A stretch of DNA of 64,000 nucleotides from Bacillota bacterium. GTDB taxonomy: Bacteria; Bacillota; Clostridia; Peptostreptococcales; Anaerovoracaceae. The stretch covers positions 62,001 through 126,000 of the forward strand of contig JAHZHL010000029.1 in the NCBI GenBank assembly GCA_019420305.1. The letters run 5' to 3'. Of this stretch, positions 18,301 through 26,068 are shown in pieces (the stretch's first letter is position 1; each line of letters begins with the position of its first letter). Under the pieces are notes generated by a model. It saw only the letters and a list, made by a program, of their open reading frames with translations. It did not search any database and was not told the origin of the DNA. The position numbers and the translations under genes were made by a program.

Positions 18301-21300
18301 TCAAAGTCAGTTCCGTCTGTCCATTTTTCCAGATACGGATTTGCAGTGTATGGCACCTGAGAGTCTGGATATAATTCCTCGATCTCATCCGGCGTTGCCA
18401 GCCTGAGGGTGCCGTCTCCGTTATCCGTAACCACAATATCCAGCCGGTAGATCGCCGGATCGTAATCTACGCCTGCCAGCGCGCCTTCCGTTTCCCGAAT
18501 GATATAGCGATATTCACCCGGTTTTGTAAAGGTAATGGTTCCGTCAAACTTAAATTCCGTTGCCTCTCCGGACGTCGGCGTAACAGTTACACTCGTTACA
18601 GTCTTTCCGTCTTTCTGCGGCAGCGGCGCGTCTGGCGTGAACTGTGCCGCGGAAATGGTAAATTCGAAAGAATCACCATTCTGGAAGTCACGTCCCACCA
18701 TGTTCTTTGTTCCGCCCAGATCCAGCTTCAGATCTTCAGATGTAATAGGAGTGACGCTGTAAGTGTTCGTAAAGGTTTCGGTCTTGTCTTCCGTTCCCAT
18801 GGTACCGCTTACCGTGTTATCCACTTTGTCGCTTGTAAAGCCATCCGGCAGATTCGTTTCTGTAATCGTATATTCCGCGTCTTTCGCCATGTTCGGAATT
18901 TCCAGGGACTGCCCGGTCTTCAGCGTGATAGTCGCTTTCCCGTCTTGGTCGAAAGTTACTTCTTGTTCCCGATCCTCTTTTCCTGTCTCATGAAGGATCG
19001 CTTTTACGGTGCTGTCCGCCTTGTTCTCGATGGTTACATCAAATGTAAAGTCCGCACCCGGAGCAGCCAGTCCGGCTGACGTGGTTACTTTTTTCTCGAT
19101 GGTCAGGGACTGCGGTGCGTTCGCTTTCAGGACACCGTTGTTGCCGAGGTATACGATAAATTTCCCCGTTTCCGGCTCACCTTCAAAAGTCGGATAATAC
19201 GCGGTTTCCGCCGTATTGGTCGTATTCTCCTTTTTATCGGAATGATCTTTCGAATACCGCAGATCCATTAAGTTCCCCAGACGTGGAGATCCGGCCTTCA
19301 GGTTCAGCTGCCCGTCAATCACTTCTGTATAGCCATCCATTAAATCCGCGGCTCGTCCCACAGCCTCGCGCTTCACGGAATTTCCCTCATAATATTGGAT
19401 CTCGAAATAGTAAGTTGCATCCGAGTTGTAGGATCTGGCTTCCTGTTGAAGTTGTTCATCCAGATAAAGCGGTGTGTTTTCCTGTACAAAGTAAAAAGGA
19501 TTTTCTTTTGACGGTGTAAACTCTACGGTTGCATTACCGACTGTTTTTGCTTCACTTCCCGTTCCCTGGGTGTTCCCACTATACAAGTTGCTGTAGAACT
19601 GAATTTTTCCGTTTTCGTCCGCATTTTCCTCAATATACGAATTGCTTATGCCTTCCAGAGTTTCCAGATCAACACCTTCCTGGGCGCCCACGGAATAAAC
19701 CAGCCGGATCGGGTACGCTCCGTTGCTTGTATTTTGAGCAGTGCCATCTGTAGCTATATCGATCGTATTTACCCGCAGCGGAATAGCAGATGCCGGTATT
19801 TTAACGGTTAACGTCTGATGAGTCGCATCTGTCTGCTGCACGTAAATCTCTATCTCGCTTACATTATGCTTGCCGTATACGGCGCTGTCGATTTCTCCCT
19901 CAAAGGTATAGGTTGTCGTGTTCCCTTCAGTCGACGAATCTTTTTGCGTAAATTCTACACCACTGTAAATAAGAGTCTTTACATCCTTTACAGCCATATA
20001 TTCACCAATCGGATCCGTATAAGTAATGTATCCGCTTTCTACCGGATCCTTGCCCTCTTCGATCTCGGTTGGCACGGACGGTCTTGCCGTTACAATGGAG
20101 CCTGTAATATCGTCAAAGACATTCGCCACATCTTCCGCGTTTTCCGCAGAATAATAGCCATCGTTATAGGCGATGGAGTCGATGTCGTCTGTAGACGGGT
20201 GATTGAAAGTGTATCCATCCAAAGTCGGCCTCTGATTTCTTTGATAGCGATCCCAAGCATCTTCAATGCTATTTGCAACATTGTTATTGTCCGTTAAATG
20301 TTGCCCCGGATCCAGCGCCATCTGGGCACGGTAGTAATCGGTATTATCCGGTCTCCCCCCTGTGTCCTTAAGCTGCTCAATTCCCATACCAATCGTGTAA
20401 ACTTTACATGCATAATCCGAATCTGCCGATACACCATAATGCTTATTTACCTGCTGTTTCTGATAGGCCGCGTTCATGGCAACTTTCAGCGCATATGAGT
20501 TTGCCGTGCTTTGCCCGTTTCCTGATGTTCCGCTTGGCTCCCACCAGTTTCCGGAGCCGGAGCTTGTCGCCGCTCCATCTGAAAGCAGAATCAGCGCGGG
20601 TACATGTTTTCCCACACCTTCTCCGATATTCTGTGCTCCGGTCAGGATGTCCATTCCCGCATCCACGCCTAAATGGGTATTGGTGCCTCTCTCCCCCGGT
20701 TCCATTGTGACAGAATTGCCATCAGGTGCAGAAAAAGTTGTACGGTATCCGTCATTTCCAAACCATCCTCCGTCAGTATATTGGGAATCGCATGTTATAT
20801 AGTTCCCATCCCTCATCGAGGCATAATGTCCTAAAGGCAGCAGCGTCTCCGCTTCCAGACCATAAATTACCACTGCCACTCTGGAATTTTCATTTGAACT
20901 CATAATCTGTTTAATCGAGACATTCACCGCCTCTACCGTTGCTTCCAGGCGGGATTTTCCGGCTCCGTCTCCCACAGAAGCATCCATACTGTTGGAATTA
21001 TCGATCACAAATACCACATCTACGGGTACCTGCACCTTACCCTCAATCGCCTGAGAAGTCGCCAGCGCAGAATAAGTCACCAAAAATTCTTCTCCGGCTT
21101 TCTTTTCTACAACGATCTCTCCGGCATCTCCTGAAAAGGAGACATTCTCATCGGAGACGCTCTTATCCGTCCAGACACGTCCCGCATAACGGGTCGACGA
21201 ATCTCCTCCCAGAGAGTCGGAATAATCATTTCTGGTATCTCCGTCCGCGCTCGTCTCCGCCGCCGATACCGGTGTCACCAGCCCCAGAGCCAGAACGAAC

Positions 21301-21386
21301 ACCAGCACCACAGCCAGAGCCGCCGCGCCGACGCTGTACCTCCTTCTCATTCGTTTTCTCCTCTGTTTCAGCTTCTCGTTACGCAT
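12318..21386 (-). CDS. Giant cell-wall-anchored adhesin: VWA domain plus 16 tandem isopeptide (FctA/Cna-type) domains
   Basis: A 3,022-residue surface protein. The ATG at 21386 has AAAGGA at the right distance; an in-frame ATG at 21416 has none. A basic signal peptide (residues 1-42) ends ...TPVSA. A von Willebrand A domain follows with the MIDAS signature DNSNS (129-133) and extends to about residue 430. From about residue 758 to 2,985 I count 16 tandem domains of about 140 residues, each opening with a variant of 'KxLxGRxxxxGxFxF', carrying an Ile/Val-x-Glu strand and closing with F-x-N-x-Y. These are the Lys, Glu and Asn positions that form intramolecular isopeptide bonds in FctA/pilin-linkage domains. 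The C-terminus has a sorting-type tail: AQTGD, a hydrophobic span and RRRQK. No sortase gene lies in the window. The gene is directly downstream of an invertible promoter element, so expression is probably phase-variable. Confidence 0.9.
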   Translation of the reverse strand: MRNEKLKQRRKRMRRRYSVGAAALAVVLVFVLALGLVTPVSAAETSADGDTRNDYSDSLGGDSSTRYAGRVWTDKSVSDENVSFSGDAGEIVVEKKAGEEFLVTYSALATSQAIEGKVQVPVDVVFVIDNSNSMDASVGDGAGKSRLEATVEAVNVSIKQIMSSNENSRVAVVIYGLEAETLLPLGHYASMRDGNYITCDSQYTDGGWFGNDGYRTTFSAPDGNSVTMEPGERGTNTHLGVDAGMDILTGAQNIGEGVGKHVPALILLSDGAATSSGSGNWWEPSGTSGNGQSTANSYALKVAMNAAYQKQQVNKHYGVSADSDYACKVYTIGMGIEQLKDTGGRPDNTDYYRAQMALDPGQHLTDNNNVANSIEDAWDRYQRNQRPTLDGYTFNHPSTDDIDSIAYNDGYYSAENAEDVANVFDDITGSIVTARPSVPTEIEEGKDPVESGYITYTDPIGEYMAVKDVKTLIYSGVEFTQKDSSTEGNTTTYTFEGEIDSAVYGKHNVSEIEIYVQQTDATHQTLTVKIPASAIPLRVNTIDIATDGTAQNTSNGAYPIRLVYSVGAQEGVDLETLEGISNSYIEENADENGKIQFYSNLYSGNTQGTGSEAKTVGNATVEFTPSKENPFYFVQENTPLYLDEQLQQEARSYNSDATYYFEIQYYEGNSVKREAVGRAADLMDGYTEVIDGQLNLKAGSPRLGNLMDLRYSKDHSDKKENTTNTAETAYYPTFEGEPETGKFIVYLGNNGVLKANAPQSLTIEKKVTTSAGLAAPGADFTFDVTIENKADSTVKAILHETGKEDREQEVTFDQDGKATITLKTGQSLEIPNMAKDAEYTITETNLPDGFTSDKVDNTVSGTMGTEDKTETFTNTYSVTPITSEDLKLDLGGTKNMVGRDFQNGDSFEFTISAAQFTPDAPLPQKDGKTVTSVTVTPTSGEATEFKFDGTITFTKPGEYRYIIRETEGALAGVDYDPAIYRLDIVVTDNGDGTLRLATPDEIEELYPDSQVPYTANPYLEKWTDGTDFEKAEKIEFTNKYSATDAQVVLKGTKELKVENSEKKLADNDFTFKLEALGSNTDGSDSFTADSAQPMPNMTEVGNIANGNVQFGSMTFTQNMIGKTYGYKITEVVPEGVDGENRLNGITYDTSEEIVKVTVTRSDEGGDEHVVATVTPNEKGNHFTFTNTYRPDEVIIGGTDDGMKVQKTFTGRTWKDGDEFEYTLTAANGAPLPEDTTVTIGKPASGEVNTAAFGNITFSKAGSYEYEIKETTGSLGGVTYDKHTAKVTVIVTEDPASGTLSAKVAYDNTGAETEADQNQKGCAAFTNTYKAAFDPSTAVNLTGKKILTGKELKDGAFYFEVSAQDGAPMGDSLNLNPNKGESIQLLSNISYEKAGDYVYLIKEQIPEPRAKGMVYDESVYRVMVSVKDDGEGHLTASAPKIEKRAKGSQSYEAADEVVFENSYAPLKTALATQKLTKKLTGDRSGALKAGEFTFEMSVVSADPQDGISLPDPAVVKNAADGSVSFGDITFTKTGTYKVQVKETVPEDADKVPGVVYDEHAIVTTFSVNDVDGQLVATRTGTTGSSTFTNEYKTSGTLDGKTSLEVTKVLTGRDWKQGDKFTFTLAAGDADTENAVAKKTVVLPETKNIYITDETEGYKASFGDITFNAAGTYTFTVQEVKPETGALSGISYDTEPRTITVKAADKGDGTLDVQVVTENSDKLTFINTYSPGTIDLDGASNLEVTKEITGRDWQNGDAFTFTLEADPNDKTTQDALNAKKITLPDNAKKLEITDQTTEHKASFGNITFTKEGTYKFIVRENIPADADKLGGITYDTAVKHIIINVTDNKDGTLTAEKAENSETLDFRNTYTPEEVTIGNDTNAGIAVQKTLNGRAGDEKWLETDRFHFTIKNTAKPDGVENAPMPEPAELTIEKPESGKVNMADFGEMTFNKAGTYQYEIVETKGDIPGVSYDGHTALVTVEVEDNTKTGKLEAKVSYDNSQAADTDKDESKAAAFTNAYDPDPAVIGSGEIAGISVKKTFTGRAWDRDTDTFNFRIENVKVPEGTEIAPIPENEEVAIGKPESGEVNTGVFGEMSFDAPGDYIYTIDEADGTIGGVKYDKHKATVTVRVTDNAKIGKLEAELLYDNSSASTESDKAEMETAAFTNTYEASGTVDVPGTDLTLTKKLIGKTWNEDTFKFVITGKSAPEGVDPIPMPEQTEVTVDKATDADNNIANFGFGKITFHAPGEYLYEVREQEGDNQGITYSKNVAEIKVTVTDNLNGGYTATVEKSNTVFENNYHAELDYMAKGGLDLTKNLTGRDLEKGQFEFTVTPKDDSSAEKAGIEGAKVIQTDAASMNAEGISSATMPVFSAMKFNADDAGKTYRYTIEETKKGGAGYTNDDTVYTVEISTEDDGAGVLTVTTTVSGTDGTDKSFTYSSKDAPKETAEVVFDNAYDAEAVLGGEGTVSLKASKTLDGRDLEKGEFQFQVLNNQGTVIAKGSNAAAGDGKATDVTFDAIEYNIDRMNKDVAEGIADRNGSVYTYQYTLAEVTDGLTKDGISGVATKFAVTVTVMDNGDGTLGIDVAYPDGGAAFENAYGKDAKAEIQLSGTKRIVVKSGDHAPTPTDIEGKYTFTLTGSEGAPMPDKTEAKNDASGTIDFGKITYTMKNVFGAEASSADGESAEKAKSSPRTRTFTYTIRENGSVAGITNDGAQTVKVTVTDNGDGTLSVQPDGTADFTFENTYSVAPSGETSPTDGAVAITKTLDGRDLKKGEFDFVMTDKNGKEATRGTNRADGTVVLGGISFEKPGTYEYTISESAGTQGGMTYDGTRYKAIATVSDQGDGTLNVKWSVSDADGKTIERITFHNIYQASATGVQLAAVKKLDGRELQEGEFTFVLKDKDGEVIAKAQNDENGAVTFEELSFKQAGTYAYTMEEVAGEDGQITYDDTAYPVTITVKDSQKGYLTASVDYGKKTPVFTNVYEAEKDASAQTGDNRPILPMLIVMTAALLAMAVIAMNGLRRRQK

Positions 21387-21456
21387 ACTTATAATTCCTT
21401 TCTTTAAAACTTTCATTTACGCAACCCGTCCACAAAAGGAACCATTATCCGAACCG

Positions 21457-21478
21457 CCACATAATATTCGTTATGTGG
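21457..21478 (+). repeat. Switch 1 left inverted repeat (recombination site)
   Basis: Two 8-bp dyad arms, CCACATAA and TTATGTGG, surround the asymmetric 6-bp core TATTCG. This is the form of a tyrosine recombinase crossover site. Confidence 0.85.
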
Positions 21479-21699
21479 TTGACTGACATTTTTTACGCAT
21501 GTATGGAACCTCTTTTTTGATAAGGATTACTATATGTTTAATGGAATCTGCAACGCTTCGCTGAGGTTTACGGAGGAAAGCCGATATAATGTTCACATTC
21601 AGATGATCGGTTTTCTTTGCGTGTCCGCGTTTAAATATATTTGGAATTTTCCGTCTTATTAATTGAAACAAAAAGCTCCTGAAATGTAACGTTTGGGTA

Positions 21700-21728
21700 T
21701 TGACTCGAAAAAATATGTAAGATAGAAT
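21700..21728 (+). promoter_or_regulatory. Promoter inside switch 1, currently facing right
   Basis: TTGACT, 17 bp, TAGAAT: a near-consensus sigma-A promoter. In this orientation it would transcribe antisense into the recombinase gene. After inversion it would drive the adhesin through a leader of roughly 100-150 nt. Confidence 0.75.
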
Positions 21729-21771
21729 TTATATATTAAAATGTTTTTATCATAATATAGTGTCCACAGTA

Positions 21772-21793
21772 CCACATAACGAATATTATGCGG
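21772..21793 (-). repeat. Switch 1 right inverted repeat (recombination site)
   Basis: Arms CCACATAA and TTATGCGG surround the core CGAATA, the reverse complement of the left core. The two repeats match at 21 of 22 positions in inverted orientation. The repeat ends at the base before the recombinase stop codon (21794-21796). Confidence 0.85.
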
Positions 21794-22648
21794 TCAATGT
21801 TCCAGGAGCCGGACAAGCTCCATATTTTTTTGCCATTCGGCAATACCGTCTGACGCGTAAATTCTCGTAACTTCCAGGTTGCTATGCCCCAGAATATCCG
21901 CGAGATTGAGAAGATTTCCGGTCGTCTGGTAAAAACATCTTGCGAACAGGTGCCGCAGATTATGTGGGAACACCTTTTCAGGACCAATTCCTGTGCATTT
22001 TGCCAGATCTTTCATTTCTTTCCAGATGTTTGATCGATCCTTCTCTTTTCCGGTACGGGTACGAAATATCGGACCGGAACGGATCTTTTCTTTTTTTATA
22101 TAGGTGAGCAGCTTCTTCCTGAGAATATGCGGTAAAAGTACCATCCTGTACTTGCCTTTGTTCCACACTTTCACAACTCCGCCGCGTATTGTCTCCACTC
22201 TGAAAAATTTCAGTTCACTGACGCGGATTCCGGTCGCGCACAGCGTTTCCATAATCATGGCAAGCTGTGTTTTTCCCTGTTTTTTCGCGCTTCTCACCAA
22301 TAATTGAAAGTCCTCTTTTTTTAATTCTTTCCCCACATTTTGGAATGTACGACACTGCACTCGAACCCGTTTCAGTTTCATCCATTCCAGATTCAAGAAA
22401 GATAAGAACTGGTTCAACGCCGCCAGCATAGAATTAACACTGTTTACGGAATAATGCTCCAGCAGCCAGGCTTTATACGACAGCAGAACTTCTTTGCTGA
22501 TTGCTCCTTCTTTTCCGCAATATTTCAGAAATGTATTTATATCCCTTAAATATTTGCTTATTGTGGCTTCCGCATTCTCTCGGTTCCGCAGAAAAACGCG
22601 AAACTCAGCTACCATATCCCGATGAATCAGAACATATTCTTTTTGCAT
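21794..22648 (-). CDS. Tyrosine recombinase (switch 1 invertase)
   Basis: A 284-residue XerC/D-like site-specific recombinase. It has an N-terminal SAM-like core-binding domain (residues about 10-90) and a C-terminal catalytic domain with Arg142 (ATGIRVSEL), a Lys in the beta hairpin (NKGKYRMVLLP), His229-x-x-Arg232 (PHNLRHLFAR), His255 (ILGHS) and the nucleophile Tyr264 (TRIYA). The start at 22648 follows GGAAAGGATAAAGTTT. Its stop codon touches the right repeat of switch 1, and it is co-oriented with the adhesin. It is therefore the likely enzyme that flips the promoter. It is paralogous to the recombinase at 48849. Confidence 0.9.
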   Translation of the reverse strand: MQKEYVLIHRDMVAEFRVFLRNRENAEATISKYLRDINTFLKYCGKEGAISKEVLLSYKAWLLEHYSVNSVNSMLAALNQFLSFLNLEWMKLKRVRVQCRTFQNVGKELKKEDFQLLVRSAKKQGKTQLAMIMETLCATGIRVSELKFFRVETIRGGVVKVWNKGKYRMVLLPHILRKKLLTYIKKEKIRSGPIFRTRTGKEKDRSNIWKEMKDLAKCTGIGPEKVFPHNLRHLFARCFYQTTGNLLNLADILGHSNLEVTRIYASDGIAEWQKNMELVRLLEH

Positions 22649-22744
22649 AAACTTTATCCTTTCCTATTCAGTAGATTCTCCTGATAGTTTACTTCTTTTT
22701 TATACTCTGATACAAATATACGAATTCTTTTCAAAAATACAAAA

Positions 22745-22780
22745 GAAAGGTGCTCCGCAGTCTCCCGCAAAGCACCTTTC
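22745..22780 (-). terminator. Terminator of the thioesterase gene
   Basis: A 10-bp stem GAAAGGTGCT/AGCACCTTTC is followed on the minus strand by TTTTGTATTTTT. It separates the thioesterase from the recombinase. Confidence 0.8.
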
Positions 22781-22795
22781 TGCATTTCCAATCTC

Positions 22796-23221
22796 CTACT
22801 TAGTTACTTCCAAAGCTCTCTGTCTCAGTTCAAGTTCCGCTTTATCTTCCGTTTCATCCAGCACAATCCTATGTGGCTTCGGTTTTTTTGTATCTGCATC
22901 CACACACACAAATGTAACAAACCCTTCTACACTCTGTCCTCCGTGGATTTCACAGAGCGCTTTTACATGAATCATCAGACTGGTTGTCCCCGCTTTAACA
23001 ATCCTGCTGTGAATCGTCAGAATATCACCTTTTTGTACAGGACGTTTAAACGTAAATCCATGGACATTCACGCACAGAATATCCTGTGGCCGCCCATGAG
23101 TCGCCGCAGCCGCGATAAATCCGGCTTCCACCAGCCATTCGGCAGTTCTTCCGGCAAACAGAGTACCGTGATGATTCAAATCTTCCGATTTCACCAGATG
23201 AGATATCTTATATTCCTTCAT
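22796..23221 (-). CDS. Acyl-CoA thioesterase, hotdog fold (YciA/BACH type)
   Basis: A 141-residue single hotdog domain with the family signature LNHHGTLFAGRTAEWLVEAG (residues 16-35), where the Asn, Gly and acidic residue line the thioester site. Members hydrolyse acyl-CoA in the cytoplasm. The length is typical. The start at 23221 is preceded by AGGAGGAG. It is a single-gene unit with its own terminator at 22745. Chain-length preference is not readable. Confidence 0.85.
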   Translation of the reverse strand: MKEYKISHLVKSEDLNHHGTLFAGRTAEWLVEAGFIAAAATHGRPQDILCVNVHGFTFKRPVQKGDILTIHSRIVKAGTTSLMIHVKALCEIHGGQSVEGFVTFVCVDADTKKPKPHRIVLDETEDKAELELRQRALEVTK

Positions 23222-23239
23222 AATAGCCGCTCCTCCTGA

Positions 23240-23654
23240 TTTTTTGTGATGCTCTCATTATAATGGATTTTTCAAAAAAAAGGAGCATATAGTAAAAGGT
23301 ATACAATATTCTTAATCAAATAGCGGTTTGGATCTGATAGATATTTATGCAAAACCCGGTCGTCTCAATCTTACCGCATCTTGTCTGAGATGGTGAGCCT
23401 TTACTGTGAAAGTTTTGACAGTCGGCAACTTAAAATTGCTTTATTTCCCTGTTAAATTCTCCCTGAAACTCTTATTACTTTGCTGCTTTTCGCAAAATTG
23501 CGTCTTTCAATTGACACATTAATATCAATTATGATAAAATTTCCTAAATATCAGTATACATACTCTAATTTTTGTATACGGATGAATGTTTTGTGTGCAC
23601 AGTATTCTGCTGTGATTGTTTGTTTTATTGTGAATGTGAAAGGAGTACATTACC
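23240..23654 (+). promoter_or_regulatory. Intergenic region with probable promoter of the hydrogenase operon
   Basis: A 415-bp AT-rich gap. TTGACA at 23511-23516 followed by TAAAAT at 23535-23540 (18-bp spacer) is the best promoter for the hyd operon. Two GTATAC hexamers lie downstream of it. I see no gene, RNA gene or clear Rex operator here. Confidence 0.4.
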
Positions 23655-24149
23655 ATGACCGAACATTGCGCCGGCTGCGCCGATGCAAAGGAAAAGGCCG
23701 CCCGTCTCAGGGAGATTATTGCCAAGTATAAAGATACGCAGGGTGCGCTGATTCCTGTGCTTCACGAAGCTCAGGAAGTTTACGGCTATCTCCCTCTGGA
23801 AGTGCAGCGCGAAATTTCGCTGGGACTGAATATCCCCCTTGCGGAAGTTTATGGCGTTGTCAGCTTCTACACGCAGTTTTCCATTAATCCGAAAGGAAAA
23901 TACCAGATTAACGTCTGCATGGGAACTGCCTGCTATGTAAAAGGTGCGAATGATATTTTAGACAAATTTAAAACCAGACTCTCCATTGATGTTGGAGAAT
24001 GCACCGATGATCAAAAATTTTCTCTGGATGCATGCCGCTGTATCGGTTCTTGCGGACTTGCCCCTGTCGTAACCATTAACGATGAGGTTTATGGCAAGCT
24101 CACTGCCGATGAAGTGGACACGATTCTTGATAAATACGAAGATCAGTAG
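23655..24149 (+). CDS. hydC: NAD-dependent [FeFe]-hydrogenase small subunit, NuoE-like
   Basis: A 164-residue thioredoxin-like [2Fe-2S] protein of the NuoE/HydC family. The cluster ligands appear as CMGTACYVKGA (first pair) and CRCIGSCGLAP (second pair). The helical N-terminal region (LIPVLHEAQEVYGYLPLEVQ) is typical. It transfers electrons within the soluble trimeric hydrogenase, which couples NADH and often ferredoxin oxidation to H2 production. GAAAGGAG precedes the ATG at 23655. It is first in the operon hydC-hydB-hydA, with 15- and 17-bp gaps. Confidence 0.9.
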   Translation: MTEHCAGCADAKEKAARLREIIAKYKDTQGALIPVLHEAQEVYGYLPLEVQREISLGLNIPLAEVYGVVSFYTQFSINPKGKYQINVCMGTACYVKGANDILDKFKTRLSIDVGECTDDQKFSLDACRCIGSCGLAPVVTINDEVYGKLTADEVDTILDKYEDQ

Positions 24150-24164
24150 CAAAAGGAGAGAATT

Positions 24165-26051
24165 ATGATTAAAAATATTGAGGAATTAAACGCTTTAAGG
24201 GACAATGCCGCAAAAAATATGAGCATCCGTCTCGACCGTACGCAGGCTCCTTCCGCGGAGGGCGCGAAAATACATATTCTGGTCTGCGGAGTTGCCGGAT
24301 GCGCGTCTTCCGGTTCTCTGAAAGTTGCCGCGGCCATTGAAGATCAGATTAAGAAAAACGGTCTCGGCCAGGATGTAAAAGTAATCAAAACCGGATGCTT
24401 CGGTCTCTGCGCGGAAGGTCCGATTATGATGATCTGTCCGGAACATGTAATGTACACCAAAGTCACTCCGGAAGATGTGGAAGAAATTTTTGAAAGCCAT
24501 GTAAAAGGCGGTAAAATTGTAAAACGGCTTCTTGCCGGCGAAAAGGAATATGAAGAAATCCGCGATCGCCTGCCTCAGATTCCGTTCTTCGCAATGCAGA
24601 AGAGAATCGCTCTGCACAACTGCGGAATCATTGATCCGGAAAATATTGACGAATATATCGCGCTGGACGGCTATCAGGCTCTGGCAAAGGTTCTGACGGA
24701 ATTCGAGCCCGATGACGTTATCGACGAAATCAAAAAATCAGGTCTTCGCGGCAGAGGCGGCGGCGGATTCCCGACCGGTCGCAAATGGGAGTCTTCGGCG
24801 GTTGTAAAAGAACACACCAAATATGTGATCTGTAACGCTGACGAAGGCGATCCGGGAGCGTTCATGGATCGTTCCATTCTCGAAGGCGACCCTCATTCCG
24901 TAATCGAAGCGATGATTATCAACGGCTATGCGGTGGGCGCAAATCAGGGTTACATTTATGTGCGCGCGGAATATCCGGTAGCGGTACAGCGTCTGGGCGT
25001 TGCCATCCGCCAGGCGCAGGAATACGGACTTCTTGGAAACAACATCCTCGGCAAGGGCTTCAACTTCAATCTGGAAGTGCGTCTTGGCGCGGGAGCGTTT
25101 GTATGCGGAGAAGGAAGCGCGCTGATGACTTCCATTGAAGGAAAGCGCGGCGAACCTCGTCCAAAGCCTCCTAGATCCGCGGAAAAAGGACTCTGGAAAA
25201 AGCCGACTGTTCTCAACAATGTAGAAACTTACGCTAATATTCCGCAGATTATTTTAAACGGCGCGGACTGGTTTTCCAATATCGGAACTGAAAAATCCAA
25301 GGGAACGAAGGTATTCGCGCTCGGCGGAAAAATTAATAATATCGGACTTGTAGAAGTTCCTATGGGCACGACGCTGCGCCAGATTATCTACGATATCGGC
25401 GGCGGAATTCCGGACGGCGGAACCTTCAAAGCCGCTCAGACTGGCGGTCCTTCCGGCGGATGTCTGCCCGCGGAGCATCTGGACACGCCGATCGATTACG
25501 ACTCTCTGACAAAACTGGGTTCCATGATGGGATCCGGCGGTCTGATCGTAATGGATGAACATACCTGCATGGTTGACCTGGCAAGATTCTTCCTGGACTT
25601 CACCGTGGATGAATCCTGCGGAAAATGTCCGCCGTGCCGGATCGGAACCAAGAGAATGCATGAAATTCTTGTCCGCATCACCGAGGGAAAAGGAACCCTG
25701 GAAGATCTGGACAAACTGGAAGTACTGGCAAAAAACATCAAAGCTTCCGCCCTGTGCGGATTGGGACAGAGTGCTCCAAACCCGGTGCTCTCCACATTAA
25801 AATACTTCAGAGATGAATACGTTGCCCATGTCGTAGACAAAAAATGTCCGGCAGGCGTCTGCGTTTCCATGGTTAAATTCATCATTGACGATGATACCTG
25901 TAAACGCTGCGGTATCTGTAAGAGAGGATGCCCGACCCAGTGTATCTCTGGAGACAAGGATACTCCGTTCGCTATTGATCAGGATAAGTGCGTTAAGTGC
26001 GGCCTCTGTATGGAAAAATGTCCGTTCAAGGCAATACTTAAGAACGCGTAA
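24165..26051 (+). CDS. hydB: NAD-dependent [FeFe]-hydrogenase flavoprotein subunit, NuoF-like
   Basis: A 628-residue HydB/NuoF-type subunit. It begins with a thioredoxin-like [2Fe-2S] domain (CGVAGCASSG ... CFGLCAEGP, residues about 40-95). It continues with the FMN/NADH-binding core (GLRGRGGGGFPTGRKW and GAGAFVCGEGSAL) and the [4Fe-4S] motif CGKCPPCRIGTKRM. It ends with a two-cluster ferredoxin domain (CKRCGICKRGCP and CVKCGLCMEKCP). It oxidises NADH and, in bifurcating enzymes, houses the flavin where electrons are split. Domain order and length match clostridial and Thermotoga HydB. Confidence 0.93.
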   Translation: MIKNIEELNALRDNAAKNMSIRLDRTQAPSAEGAKIHILVCGVAGCASSGSLKVAAAIEDQIKKNGLGQDVKVIKTGCFGLCAEGPIMMICPEHVMYTKVTPEDVEEIFESHVKGGKIVKRLLAGEKEYEEIRDRLPQIPFFAMQKRIALHNCGIIDPENIDEYIALDGYQALAKVLTEFEPDDVIDEIKKSGLRGRGGGGFPTGRKWESSAVVKEHTKYVICNADEGDPGAFMDRSILEGDPHSVIEAMIINGYAVGANQGYIYVRAEYPVAVQRLGVAIRQAQEYGLLGNNILGKGFNFNLEVRLGAGAFVCGEGSALMTSIEGKRGEPRPKPPRSAEKGLWKKPTVLNNVETYANIPQIILNGADWFSNIGTEKSKGTKVFALGGKINNIGLVEVPMGTTLRQIIYDIGGGIPDGGTFKAAQTGGPSGGCLPAEHLDTPIDYDSLTKLGSMMGSGGLIVMDEHTCMVDLARFFLDFTVDESCGKCPPCRIGTKRMHEILVRITEGKGTLEDLDKLEVLAKNIKASALCGLGQSAPNPVLSTLKYFRDEYVAHVVDKKCPAGVCVSMVKFIIDDDTCKRCGICKRGCPTQCISGDKDTPFAIDQDKCVKCGLCMEKCPFKAILKNA

Positions 26052-26068
26052 AGGAGGAGCACGAAACT

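Larger units (their letters stand above)
21457..21793. other. Invertible promoter element (switch 1) of the giant adhesin
   Basis: Two 22-bp inverted repeats at 21457-21478 and 21772-21793 flank 293 bp that contain a strong promoter. The left repeat is 70 bp upstream of the adhesin start codon, and the right repeat abuts the stop codon of a tyrosine recombinase. Inversion between the repeats would turn the promoter at 21700-21728 toward the adhesin. In the sequence as given the promoter points right, away from the adhesin. The arrangement matches known recombinase-operated phase switches; the inversion itself is inferred. Confidence 0.85.

Noticed and set aside
21471..21671. A 66-codon minus-strand open frame inside the switch 1 element
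   Set aside because: It runs through the recombination site, lacks a good ribosome site and resembles no family; it would also be disrupted by inversion.
21794..22648. Reading the two tyrosine recombinases as XerC/XerD or integrases of a mobile element
   Set aside because: There is no dif-like site, tRNA attachment site or element cargo; each instead adjoins an inverted-repeat promoter segment.
23240..23654. A Rex operator upstream of the hydrogenase operon
   Set aside because: TTGTGA-like fragments occur but no dyad with the expected TCACAA partner was found.
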